Below are positions 35,136 to 46,425 of a stretch of 64,000 bases of DNA, piece by piece. Positions within the stretch are counted from its first letter, which is position 1, and every line of letters begins with the position of its first letter. Origin of the DNA: Begonia masoniana (lineage: Eukaryota; Streptophyta; Magnoliopsida; Cucurbitales; Begoniaceae); the NCBI GenBank assembly GCA_022432975.1, contig CM039505.1, positions 51,492,653 to 51,556,652 on the forward strand. The letters run 5' to 3'. A program made the position numbers and the translations under genes. Below the pieces are notes generated by a model that was not told the origin of the DNA, did not search any database, and saw only the letters and a list, made by a program, of their open reading frames with translations.

Positions 35136-37731
35136 CTAAAAATAGCTTCCCTCTGGTGGTTGGACCAGCTTTCGGTTTTGTGGAGTCGCCATCTCTTTTT
35201 TCAGCTGCGTGAGAATGTCCTCCATGGTGTATTCTCGCTGCCAATTCGCTAGAAGTCCGAATTTCTTTGACTCCACCTGTTGGAAATATATCATAAAGCT
35301 AGTAACCAAGTTCAATATTACCTAATTTAGAGCACACCCTTTATATTTTGTCAAGGGTAGAACTAATATATGAATCAACTAATGATTTTTGAATGGTCCA
35401 AGTTAAATTTTGGGTAAAATGCAATTTAAAGTCTAATGGTTGGGGTCTTTTCCCGATTAGACCTTTACCTTTTTTTTTTTTGACAAATCGAACTTCAACC
35501 TTTCATATATCAACAATTTGGCCATTGATGTCAACATATCCGTTAAATCCAACACTTATATACCACGTTTTCTATTTAATTAGGTGTTATAACTCGATTT
35601 CTAACCCCTTTGACAATTTTTGACTCGATTTCGAATAATATCAAGAAATCGACAAAATTTGAGATCATGTTATAAATCTTGTTAAAAAATGTAGTATATA
35701 CATGCTGAATTTAACAGATAAATTGACAGTAACGTCCAAATTATTGATACCTAAAAAGTAGAATTTTGATTTGTTAAAAAAAAAAAATTAAAATCTAATA
35801 TGTAGATTACATCAAATATATAAATTACGCTTTACAAGTTGAAGCACAGCCTAAACTGGTTTGGAATAAATTTAAAATCATCTAGATTTTAAGACACCTT
35901 TTTCTTTTCTTATTTTTAAAATTGATCAAGAAAAGAAACCGAAAAGGTAAGAAATTTAATCATACCGCTCCGGTTTCGTGGTTCACACACGACATGTTGA
36001 TTCGTGAATGAAACCGAACACTTGGTGGTTTCTCGGGATAATCTTTATCGCAAAACAGCTTCAACTGATAAATTTTTCCTTCATGTACAGTCTAGAAGGA
36101 AGAAAGATAAAATATAAAAATCAAATAATTTAATCGTCGATATATAATGTTCTTGTCGTGGAGAAAAAAAGGTAATAAACGAACATATAACAAATCATAA
36201 CTCTTATCAAAATTATAATCGCTGAACAGTTGAATAGTGCTACGATACTCCACAATACTATTAGATTCATCCATATAAAAGGATCTCAACTTTTAAACAA
36301 CCAAGAGGCAAATTAAATAGCCCGTCATCACATTGAAAATGATAGAACAAAAAATAAAAAATTCATCAATTATGAAATCATGAAGTTATTATAGGAGAGT
36401 TGTATTACAATGATCATGATTTCAAATTGGTATTATTACACTAATTAATGAATGAGATGTAATTGTCACGTCGGCAAATAAGATTAGATTGTAAAATTAT
36501 AAAATAAACTTAGCATTATTCGTTTAAATTTTGGTATATTTTATGTTAACTACTCAAAAACAGTCGCTCGATGGGAAAACCTTACGTTATGCGGACCAAT
36601 GATTGTGCCGGTCCAAGATCGCATATAAATGTCATCTCCGTCGTCCATTCCATAGCTCACTGTTCCATCTCCAATACCCTTCTCACCACGTTCAAGTTCT
36701 TCTAGCAATCTGAAGTTACGAGGAACTGCAGTAAAGTATAAAGCAATTATATTTACTCAATTCAGCCTATTCGAGAAGGTCTTGGGTTCTACATCAAAAG
36801 CATTTAACTGGCGTTTCTGTAGAACGCAAAACCTTAATAATAGATTGGAAAAATAGACACTCACTGACACTAAGCACAATATCAGAGAGAATCATCCATT
36901 GTTCAAGCCCCCATAAAAGACTACACGAAAATTAGGCAGAAAACGAAGATAGAAGTAGAACATCTAAGCAATTCGAAGTTTTATACAGCTACACCATAAA
37001 GACAGAGATAGTGCAGCAGCTAAAGACATCTACCTAATTGACAGAACATCTTTCGAATTATGAACTGTGACACGAATAACACAACCATGAACCCTTAAGA
37101 ACTCGTGAGAAAGAACTGTATTGATTTAAGAAAATTGAAGCATATAAAAAGACACGGGTAGAAACAAAAATTGTTGCTCATAGTGAGTTGGTTGTAAATC
37201 AGTTCCTTTTGGTCATATCATTGACAACTCTGCAAACTTTAGTCGCACCTCGAGTAATCTTATGAGACCTTGGATAAACAAACCACTTCACTCCTTGAGC
37301 TGAATCCGTTGATTCACAAAATAATTTGCAAAACATTATAAACGTAAAACCCTCAACACGAAAAAGAAGCACAATCCGATCAATTAACATTCAGTAGAAA
37401 GCAAGAAAATAGGAAGCCACTGAATAAAGCAGTACAAAACTTTTATCTACTCCACTTCCCAGCTGGGGCACAATACAACCCGCGAATCAAATCGCTGAAC
37501 GGAAATCGAAATCAAAAGAAGCAACTTGAAAACATATGAACAGAAAACAAATATAAGCATCATTAAATTAACAGCACAAAATGCAAACCCATCAAAATCG
37601 ATGATACCATCTTGAACGACTTCAAAGAAAATCAAAGGGTAGCAGAAAATCAATGAAACGAGAAAAAGAAAACGCAGGAGGGTGGGTAGAAACTCACCCA
37701 CAACACTCGATCCTCCTGACCCAAGCGTCAT
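35136..37731 (-). CDS. UEV1: Ubiquitin-conjugating enzyme E2 variant (UEV1/MMS2-like)
   Basis: Four coding exons on the - strand: 37731-37698, 36725-36586, 36091-35966 and 35276-35136. Phases are consistent and the product is 146 residues, standard for plant UEV1 (MMZ). It starts [16 protein letters not shown], continues with [21 protein letters not shown] and TWTG-like IIGPHN, and ends LVQPPEG plus a short tail. The UBC fold is complete, but the catalytic cysteine position of E2s is absent, as expected for UEVs. Known family role: UEV1 pairs with UBC13 to build K63-linked ubiquitin chains in DNA-damage tolerance and signalling. A non-coding leader extends to about 37830. Upstream, TGGGCC/GGGCTT motifs lie near 37910-37935. 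Intron 3 carries a long-TIR MITE. Confidence 0.95.
35412..35835. mobile_element. Long-TIR MITE in UEV intron 3
   Basis: The left end gggtaaaatgcaattta and the reverse complement of the right end gtaaagcgtaattta begin TIRs that align over at least 130 bases, including ttgacaaatcgaact-type and caatttggcc-type blocks. Same family as 52402-52797. Target duplication not resolved. No coding capacity. Confidence 0.7.
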
Positions 37732-38901
37732 GGACGTAATCCACAATAATTGCTGGTGGGTTTGATAGGATCCGATCAAATAGTTGAGCGAAAATTGGAG
37801 GACAGACAGAAACAAGAAGAATCTCGGGTAAGAAAGAAAGGCGAAAGTGGGGAATAACGATGGGTCCTGTATGTTCTAAAGAATAATCTTTGCAGGTATA
37901 CCCATTTTGCTAATGGGCTTTTCCTTATTGGGCCTAAAACTGCAGAAAATAAGAGTCTCTATCAACAATAGAACCCTAATTTACAAATTCTGTCTCGGTA
38001 GAACATGTATTCTGTTACTATGAAATTCATAAATGAAGTAGTTAATAGTGTAGGGTTACCAATATTCTTTTTTGAAGTGACGAATCTTGTACGTGTTTCT
38101 AAAAAATGTTGCTCGTTTTTCGGGGTCTCTCTCACTCTGTCTCTCGTGGCTGTATAAATCTCGAGCCAAATTTGTATGTATCGAGAAAACACGTACCCTA
38201 ATCTTCTAAAAGACTTCCTTTTATTGACAGAGAGAGAACTCAACCTGTCTGAATTACTCATGCATTTATAAGTATATAATAAAACGTTCAATCAAACTTA
38301 GCATTACCCCACCCTCTTCTTTTTTCAATGCTCAAACTACACTTTGCCAACCAAACCCTACCTCATCTCATGGCGAATCATTGCTCGGAACTTAATTTTT
38401 TTTTTTTAAGTCAATTCTTCGGTGGGCTTCAGGTTTTGGTTTGGGCCAGAAGAGAGGGGCCATGGAGGATGGATGCCAATGATAGGTGGCAGAAGAAAAT
38501 ATAGCTAAGGTTTTCGCCTAGAAAAGATGAAGAAGAAACATTCTTACACTCAGACTTTAAGTCCTTTCACAACAGTGGCATATCATTTTCACTTCCAGAC
38601 AGATTCTGCAAAAAAAGAGAAGAGAAAACGCGAATTTGATGGCACTTTTGATCGAAGCTGAAAAAAACCCAGTTCATGAAAAGGCAAAAAACACCGGCGA
38701 CAATCTCAACGAGGAGAAACTATTTGAGCAGTTACAGTGGAAACTCGTTTTCGATAAAGGGAGGAGAAAAGATGAACTCAAATGAAAATCACAAAAACAT
38801 TCTATAGTAGCAAATGATGGAAAGAAATTAAAAAAGAAAAGATTAAAAAAAAGGCAGTTCTATACTGCTACAAATTCTTCCACTTTCTGCAAAATCTGCT
38901 C
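37732..38901. other. UEV promoter side and intergenic DNA
   Basis: 37732-37940 is the leader and proximal promoter of UEV, with TGGGCC/TGGGCT motifs. The rest has no recognised gene. The part nearest 38900 probably includes the 3' UTR of the first GIR1-like gene. Confidence 0.4.
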
Positions 38902-39028
38902 CTACCCACCAGCTCTCGAGGCGAGTGGGAAAGGTACATAGAGCCAAAGGAAAGGGAAAAGGATAGAGAGATAGAGATAGAGAGAGTGAAGGATCCTATA
39001 GAGGAGAGAGAAAAGAAAAAATCTCTCT

Positions 39029-39364
39029 CTAGATTTTGGTGTTGGGGATGATGGTGTCGTCATGGAGGAAATCCAGAAGAACGGTGCTTTTGCATTTGGG
39101 GCATTTCGGGTCATCTTCTGAGAGCATAACGTACATGAGGCAACGTGGGCAGCCGGCCAGCAGCATGGAGGTGGCTTCCGGGCTGTTTGAGTATCGGAGG
39201 GTGTCGTCTTGGTTGATCTCCGACGAAACGCAAGAGCTTGGAGGAGACGTTGGTGAGACAGTCGCTGATCGGCCGGGCGACTCCACCTGCAGTCGGTTTT
39301 GCCGCGGTGGTGAAATGTTCAGCTTCAGCTCTAACTTTGGCCCGTTGCTGTTCCGGCGACTCAT
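39029..39364 (-). CDS. GIR1-like EAR-motif repressor, copy 1
   Basis: 111 residues, resembling the GL2-INTERACTING REPRESSOR (GIR1/GIR2) family. An EAR repression motif LELKL at residues 11-15 follows a basic N-terminus. A C-terminal zinc-ribbon-like part has CPRC at 72-75 and CPKC at 88-91. Family members recruit TOPLESS through the EAR motif and regulate root-hair and epidermal genes. A splice acceptor (catacag) 15 bases before the ATG indicates an intron in the 5' UTR. Upstream on the - strand a TATA-like tatatata lies at 39649-39656, so this copy may have its own promoter in sequence not shared with copy 2. The protein is identical to copy 2. Confidence 0.88.
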   Translation of the reverse strand: MSRRNSNGPKLELKLNISPPRQNRLQVESPGRSATVSPTSPPSSCVSSEINQDDTLRYSNSPEATSMLLAGCPRCLMYVMLSEDDPKCPKCKSTVLLDFLHDDTIIPNTKI

Positions 39365-39648
39365 CGTTCTTCAGCCTCCTGTATGAACACAAAACCAAAA
39401 AATTAAAAAAAAAAAAAAAAAAGAACAGTTGAATTTAAACGTGAAATGACGAAGATCTTGAGACGAGACTGGATTAGAAATTTAGAACCTTTGCTCGTGT
39501 TGGAGAAGAGGGGGGAGGAAGTGGGTTGGAAGTGTTAGCCTAGTCTGGAGAGGTGGCTTGAAGAGACCGGTTTGGCTCGAGCCTTGACTAACTCAAGTTG
39601 CACAATCATAAAATGTGATTTGTGTAGGTGGGTTGGACCCCTTTGGCT

Positions 39649-39656
39649 ATATATAT
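39649..39656 (-). promoter_or_regulatory. Possible TATA box for GIR1-like copy 1
   Basis: A palindromic tatatata about 290 bases upstream of the copy 1 ATG, with a leader containing a probable intron between them. Because it is palindromic it could equally serve the + strand. Confidence 0.3.
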
Positions 39657-39666
39657 ACAAAGCAAA

Positions 39667-39806
<140 letters not shown>

Positions 39807-39825
39807 GAAAAGAAAAAATCTCTCT

Positions 39826-40161
39826 CTAGATTTTGGTGTTGGGGATGATGGTGTCGTCATGGAGGAAATCCAGAAGAACGGTGCTTTTGCATTTGGGGCA
39901 TTTCGGGTCATCTTCTGAGAGCATAACGTACATGAGGCAACGTGGGCAGCCGGCCAGCAGCATGGAGGTGGCTTCCGGGCTGTTTGAGTATCGGAGGGTG
40001 TCGTCTTGGTTGATCTCCGACGAAACGCAAGAGCTTGGAGGAGACGTTGGTGAGACAGTCGCTGATCGGCCGGGCGACTCCACCTGCAGTCGGTTTTGCC
40101 GCGGTGGTGAAATGTTCAGCTTCAGCTCTAACTTTGGCCCGTTGCTGTTCCGGCGACTCAT
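39826..40161 (-). CDS. GIR1-like EAR-motif repressor, copy 2
   Basis: Protein identical to the copy at 39029-39364 (111 residues, EAR motif at 11-15, CxxC pairs at 72-75 and 88-91). The same acceptor precedes the ATG. Its upstream sequence differs from copy 1 beyond about 40197: a leader with a possible donor near 40340 (gaag|gtcttc on the - strand) and a GA-rich start near 40380-40405. Its 3' flank is cut short by the GA tract. Total identity with different flanks means either a very recent duplication, gene conversion, or an assembly artefact. Confidence 0.86.
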   Translation of the reverse strand: MSRRNSNGPKLELKLNISPPRQNRLQVESPGRSATVSPTSPPSSCVSSEINQDDTLRYSNSPEATSMLLAGCPRCLMYVMLSEDDPKCPKCKSTVLLDFLHDDTIIPNTKI

Positions 40162-40201
40162 CGTTCTTCAGCCTCCTGTATGAACACAAAACCAAAATGA
40201 G

Positions 40202-40894
40202 AGAGAGAAGGAGAGAACTGGGTAGAAGAAGTGTAAATTGAGGGAAGAAATTGAATTAACTGTTGGAAAAAAGCGCAAGAAGTAAGCAGGAAGAGGAAAT
40301 ACGCAGTAAATTATGCAATCACACAAACTGCAGAGAAGACCTTCCCTCTCATTCATTACATAGGGAAGAGGGTGTTTAGAGAGAGAGAAAGAGAGAGAGA
40401 GAGAGGATCAACAATGGCTTCTAGTGCAAACCCAGATATTAAAATGAAAACCCTACCTAGAAATTCAATTGAAAAGCACCAAAAAATTAAATGTTAAGCC
40501 AGATGAGTTCTAGTGTAACAGCTAAACCCTAATTTAATAATTCAACAGAGCACCTAAAATATTTATCACAAGAAAACACTGCGAAATTAATAGCCACCCA
40601 ATATTTTCCTAGAAATTCCAACATAATTTAATGCCTTTTTTTCCTTTTTGTACTTTTTTTTTTTTTTTTTACATTTTAGTTAGATGACAACATTCACATT
40701 CCCATGCTTTGACTTCTAATTATTTGTACTTGTGGGTATCATTGGGTTTATTCTATAACTTTATTTTGTACGTGGTTGCTCGTTAATTAGTATAATAATT
40801 AAGATAAATTATAAATAATTAAAATAAAATATTTTGAGTATCATGTTAAAAAATAAAATTAAAAGACAAACTTATCAGTATTATGAAATTATAT
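40202..40894. other. 5' region of GIR1-like copy 2 and spacer
   Basis: 40202-40420 probably contains the leader, 5' intron and GA-rich transcription start region of copy 2. Beyond that the sequence is AT-rich and without a recognised gene. Confidence 0.4.
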
Positions 40895-42661
40895 TTCTTT
40901 ATTTTCTCTCGAATGTAACCTAGGAGGCTCGTTCAGCTAGACCTTTTAATTTTTTTTAACAAAATGAAAATAGAACTTTAAGGTTTGTTTAACTTAAACC
41001 CTAAATTTTTTATGAACAAAATAAATTTCAAATTTTGCACTATGAACACATGAAACGATGTTATTTAAACTTAGATCCTGTTTGATTTTGCCCCGACTGG
41101 AACTAAATTAAATCGATATTCTTTTTTATATTTTTTTAATTTTCATTTTAAACATTATAAAAAAAAGAACTAAATCAATTAAAACCAGGCGTGACTAAAC
41201 CAAATATATTTGACTCAAAATCGAGTCCAAATTGACTCAAATTGAGTCCAAATCGAAAAATCTACAATCAAAATGGAATTGGAACCAAATCAAGGATAAT
41301 CAAAAAAATAAATTTGATGTTCATATGTGTTCGCAGTGCAACGTTCATTGTTCATTTTGTTAAAAAAAAAATTAAGGTTCAAGTAGAAACAATCACTAAA
41401 TTCGAAGTTTATTTTATTCATGCATGATTTAAGTTGAATGCACGGCCAAAGTTTAAAGTATAACTTGTATTTTATCCTATATTCTTTATTTTCTCTCGAA
41501 TGTAACCTAGGAGGCTCGTTCAGCTAGACCTTTTAATTTTTTTTAACAAAATGAAAATAGAACTTTAAGGTTTGTTTAACTTAAACCCTAAATTTTTTAT
41601 GAACAAAATAAATTTCAAATTTTGCACTATGAACACATGAAACGATGTTATTTAAACTTAGATCCTGTTTGATTTTGCCCCGACTGGAACTAAATTAAAT
41701 CGATATTCTTTTTTATATTTTTTTAATTTTCATTTTAAACATTATAAAAAAAAGAACTAAATCAATTAAAACCAGGCGTGACTAAACCAAATATATTTGA
41801 CTCAAAATCGAGTCCAAATTGACTCAAATTGAGTCCAAATCGAAAAATCTACAATCAAAATGGAATTGGAACCAAATCAAGGATAATCAAAAAAATAAAT
41901 TTGATGTTCATATGTGTTCGCAGTGCAACGTTCATTGTTCATTTTGTTAAAAAAAAAAAATTAAGGTTCAAGTAGAAACAATCACTAAATTCGAAGTTTA
42001 TTTTATTCATGCATGATTTAAGTTGAATGCACGGCCAAAGTTTAAAGTATAACTTGTATTTTATCCTATATTCTTTATTTTCTCTCGAATGTAACCTAGG
42101 AGGCTCGTTCAGCTAGACCTTTTAATTTTTTTTAACAAAATGAAAATAGAACTTTAAGGTTTGTTTAACTTAAACCCTAAATTTTTTATGAACAAAATAA
42201 ATTTCAAATTTTGCACTATGAACACATGAAACGATGTTATTTAAACTTAGATCCTGTTTGATTTTGCCCCGACTGGAACTAAATTAAATCGATATTCTTT
42301 TTTATATTTTTTTAATTTTCATTTTAAACATTATAAAAAAAAGAACTAAATCAATTAAAACCAGGCGTGACTAAACCAAATATATTTGACTCAAAATCGA
42401 GTCCAAATTGACTCAAATTGAGTCCAAATCGAAAAATCTACAATCAAAATGGAATTGGAACCAAATCAAGGATAATCAAAAAAATAAATTTGATGTTCAT
42501 ATGTGTTCGCAGTGCAACGTTCATTGTTCATTTTGTTAAAAAAAAAAATTAAGGTTCAAGTAGAAACAATCACTAAATTCGAAGTTTATTTTATTCATGC
42601 ATGATTTAAGTTGAATGCACGGCCAAAGTTTAAAGTATAACTTGTATTTTATCCTATATTC
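40895..42661. repeat. Tandem array of three ~588-bp units
   Basis: The marker gaatgtaacctaggaggctc occurs at 40911, 41498 and 42087, giving periods of 587 and 589. The only differences noticed are in one A-run (9, 11 and 10 A). Units are AT-rich and non-coding, with ctcaaatcgagtccaaattga-type phrases. The unit resembles no element I know. The three copies must be recent. Confidence 0.95.
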
Positions 42662-43049
42662 TATTATCATCGTCAAATAACGAAATATAATACCAAGCCT
42701 ATAAAGTATAATTTGATTGTTTGGATTCATTACGAGAATCATCCAACCCAATTATTTTGAAATTTTCACATTAATTTACAAGAATTTCTATTTTTTTTCT
42801 CTAAGAATCATTAACTAAGACTTAAGTATATATCTCAAATGATCCACGTCGTCGTTGAATTGAGAGTGTCGTTGAATTGAGAGTCGATTTCATGATATGT
42901 CGAGAACTTTGCTGCAATATTTCTCGTAAATGAAAATCAATAAAAACAATGTCTACAAATTGCACATCATACTTAAAAATGTTCAAAAGGGTCACATAAT
43001 ACTTTTAGTAAAATGTTAGCCAAGAATTGAACCCTACAACCTTAAGAAG
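42662..43049. other. AT-rich spacer
   Basis: No gene recognised. A short direct duplication gttgaattgagagt occurs at about 42853-42885. The last five bases (AGAAG, 43045-43049) are the target duplication of the solo LTR. Confidence 0.45.
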
Positions 43050-43545
43050 TGTTGACTTATAGAGTGTTTAAGTCATAATATGTTTTTGATGATGTATTTA
43101 AAGGATAAATAATGTAATTTGATTATGTGTATTTAATGAGAATAATGAATATGAGGTTATTTGGAAATACCCTTGAAAAGGGTATTTTAGTTATCTAATA
43201 AATTGTATTGAGTATACAGGGCTGAATAGTTAAACAGGGCTAAAATTAGTTGTTCCTTGTGCCGATCACAAGACGACAAAGAAATGAAGGCTTCTGCCGA
43301 TTGCTAAAAGACAGAAGAAGAAGTCGTTCAGTGCGTGCTTGTGCCGATGACGTGTCAAGATGCAATCTGCCGATAGCATTTGAATTGAAGCTACTCTTGC
43401 AGACACTGTTCAAGGATTCTATGCCGATAGTATTTACGGTTGTCTCTGCCGATGGAGTTCAAAGTTTTACATCTGCCGATGGCATTTTAAAGAAACTCGT
43501 GCCGATGGCGTTTTAAAGAAACTCGTGCCGATGGCTAAGAAACTC

Positions 43546-45036
43546 GTGCCGATGGCGTTTAAAGAAACTCGTGCCGATGGCGTTTAAAGAAACTCGTGCC
43601 GATGGCGTTTAAAGAAACTCGTGCCGATGGCGTTTAAAGAAACTCGTGCCGATGGCGTTTAAAGAAACTCGTGCCGATGGCGTTTAAAGAAACTCGTGCC
43701 GATGGCGTTTAAAGAAACTCGTGCCGATGGCGTTTAAAGAAACTCGTGCCGATGGCGTTTAAAGAAACTCGTGCCGATGGCGTTTAAAGAAACTCGTGCC
43801 GATGGCGTTTAAAGAAACTCGTGCCGATGGCGTTTAAAGAAACTCGTGCCGATGGCGTTTAAAGAAACTCGTGCCGATGGCGTTTAAAGAAACTCGTGCC
43901 GATGGCGTTTAAAGAAACTCGTGCCGATGGCGTTTAAAGAAACTCGTGCCGATGGCGTTTAAAGAAACTCGTGCCGATGGCGTTTAAAGAAACTCGTGCC
44001 GATGGCGTTTAAAGAAACTCGTGCCGATGGCGTTTAAAGAAACTCGTGCCGATGGCGTTTAAAGAAACTCGTGCCGATGGCGTTTAAAGAAACTCGTGCC
44101 GATGGCGTTTAAAGAAACTCGTGCCGATGGCGTTTAAAGAAACTCGTGCCGATGGCGTTTAAAGAAACTCGTGCCGATGGCGTTTAAAGAAACTCGTGCC
44201 GATGGCGTTTAAAGAAACTCGTGCCGATGGCGTTTAAAGAAACTCGTGCCGATGGCGTTTAAAGAAACTCGTGCCGATGGCGTTTAAAGAAACTCGTGCC
44301 GATGGCGTTTAAAGAAACTCGTGCCGATGGCGTTTAAAGAAACTCGTGCCGATGGCGTTTAAAGAAACTCGTGCCGATGGCGTTTAAAGAAACTCGTGCC
44401 GATGGCGTTTAAAGAAACTCGTGCCGATGGCGTTTAAAGAAACTCGTGCCGATGGCGTTTAAAGAAACTCGTGCCGATGGCGTTTAAAGAAACTCGTGCC
44501 GATGGCGTTTAAAGAAACTCGTGCCGATGGCGTTTAAAGAAACTCGTGCCGATGGCGTTTAAAGAAACTCGTGCCGATGGCGTTTAAAGAAACTCGTGCC
44601 GATGGCGTTTAAAGAAACTCGTGCCGATGGCGTTTAAAGAAACTCGTGCCGATGGCGTTTAAAGAAACTCGTGCCGATGGCGTTTAAAGAAACTCGTGCC
44701 GATGGCGTTTAAAGAAACTCGTGCCGATGGCGTTTAAAGAAACTCGTGCCGATGGCGTTTAAAGAAACTCGTGCCGATGGCGTTTAAAGAAACTCGTGCC
44801 GATGGCGTTTAAAGAAACTCGTGCCGATGGCGTTTAAAGAAACTCGTGCCGATGGCGTTTAAAGAAACTCGTGCCGATGGCGTTTAAAGAAACTCGTGCC
44901 GATGGCGTTTAAAGAAACTCGTGCCGATGGCGTTTAAAGAAACTCGTGCCGATGGCGTTTAAAGAAACTCGTGCCGATGGCGTTTAAAGAAACTCGTGCC
45001 GATGGCGTTTAAAGAAACTCGTGCCGATGGCGTTTA
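43546..45036 (+). repeat. 25-bp minisatellite, 60 copies, inside LTR U3
   Basis: The unit starts gtgccgatggcgtttaaaga and is 25 bases long. Unit starts run from 43546 to 45021 with no mismatch seen; the last unit is truncated. Two variant units precede it (about 43499 and 43525). Because 25 is not a multiple of three and each unit holds the palindrome TTTAAA, all six frames are stopped regularly, so the array is non-coding. Degenerate tgccgatgg-bearing relatives flank it at about 43320-43500 and 45040-45290. Confidence 0.97.
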
Positions 45037-45523
45037 ACTCATCTGCCAATAGCTTACGAAGATTCAAATGCCGATGGCCATTCAAAGATCATCTGCCGAT
45101 GGCCCTACAAGATGCAAATACGATGGGTCTTACACTCCAAATACCGATGGCATCCAAAGATTCTTATAACGATGACATATGAAGACTCTTTTGCCGATGG
45201 TATTCCTGCTGATGACATATTAAGTCAGCTGCCGATTACATTGAAGCCTCATATGCCGATGGCTCTACAAGTGGCATTACCGATGACGTGGCATTATTTT
45301 ACAAGCTGCATCTGGTTATGATCTTCCGCCAGAATTTAAAGTTAGCGCGAAGCTACAGTGATGTCGTTTTTCAAGCATTAACTCCAGACCTTTAATGGCG
45401 ACGACGAACAACATTTTCAGATGCATGCAACGGCTAGCTGCTTCAGTACGGATGCTTCCCAACGGTAACATTTTTTATTTGGAGTAAGAAGCATTCAATT
45501 CTATGAAGCAAGGATATACAGAG

Positions 45524-45530
45524 TATATAA
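45524..45530 (+). promoter_or_regulatory. TATA box of the solo LTR
   Basis: The sequence tatataa in gagtatataagcag, about 490 bases after the minisatellite and 480 bases before the LTR end, where an LTR promoter is expected. Confidence 0.55.
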
Positions 45531-46017
45531 GCAGAAGAAAAGGCTCGTAGACTAACCTTTGCGAATTTTCAATTGATAGCCCTAAGCTGCAAAAGTTTTC
45601 ATACTCTGTAATCACTGTACATCTCTCTAAACTCGAACTTGAGATTTCTGCTGTGAGAGTGTAGTCTATGATCAATTTCACAAACACAAATTATTTGTAA
45701 AGGCAGTGGATTGACGCCCGGCAAGTTCAATCCAGAATTGTAAAGGCAATTGATCGGAGCCCGGAATCCCGATCTAGTCATTCTCGTGAGGAGAAGGTTA
45801 AGGATCTTCAAGGGGTGAGCCTTGAAGCGTGGACGTAGGCAGTTTGGCCGAACCACGTAAAAATACTGGTGTCGAATTTCTCTCTCTCTCTCTTTACATT
45901 ATTTGAGCACTTGTGTTAAATTTAAGTTTTAATCAAGAAGAGAAATTAAGTTTAATTTTAGTAAAATTAAAAAGTCTAATTCACCCCCCTCTTAGACAAT
46001 TACGGTCCTACAAGAAG

Positions 46018-46425
46018 TACAAAAACAAAAAAAAAAAAAAGGATTAAAATTAATGAAAATGTCTCCATCCCTAAAATAATAGGACATCAGCTTCCCAAGC
46101 TTAGGTCTGACCTACAGTCAAGATCTCACTGCCAAAATGGTGAAAATTCAAATCTTAAAAATAAAATTTTATTATTCTGAAATCTGGGATATAACTCAAA
46201 TCTTAAAAAATAAGTATGAAATTGAGTTAATTAATTTAATTATTTCTTTTTTAATTTTTAGAAAAACTAGTTCATTAAATTAGTGAATATTCAGGAGAAC
46301 CTTTAGAAAGGTGAATCTACAACGTCATTAAATATAGAGAGTTAGTGACAGATTTACCCTTAAGTACACATCTTTAAATAGATACTGACCTAATACACTT
46401 CATACATGAAATGTAATATTATTTT
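46018..46425. other. AT-rich spacer
   Basis: No gene or repeat recognised between the solo LTR and the following MITE. Confidence 0.4.

Larger units (their letters stand above)
43050..46012 (+). mobile_element. Solo LTR (2963 bp) with internal minisatellite
   Basis: Begins TGTTGACTTATAGAG and ends TTACGGTCCTACA, with TG...CA termini and identical 5-bp duplications AGAAG at 43045-43049 and 46013-46017. The 3' part (cacccccctcttag then the end) is typical of plant LTR ends. A TATA box (tatataa, 45524-45530) divides a U3 of about 2.5 kb from R/U5. Degenerate tgccgatgg units fill U3 on both sides of a homogeneous 25-bp array. No internal retrotransposon region or second LTR follows, so it is a recombined solo LTR. 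The parental lineage was not determined. Confidence 0.88.

Noticed and set aside
43250..43516. 88-codon frame before the minisatellite
   Set aside because: It is made of degenerate U3 repeat units of the solo LTR.
43546..45036. CRISPR-like regular repeats
   Set aside because: Units are contiguous with no spacers and lie in a plant LTR; this is a minisatellite.
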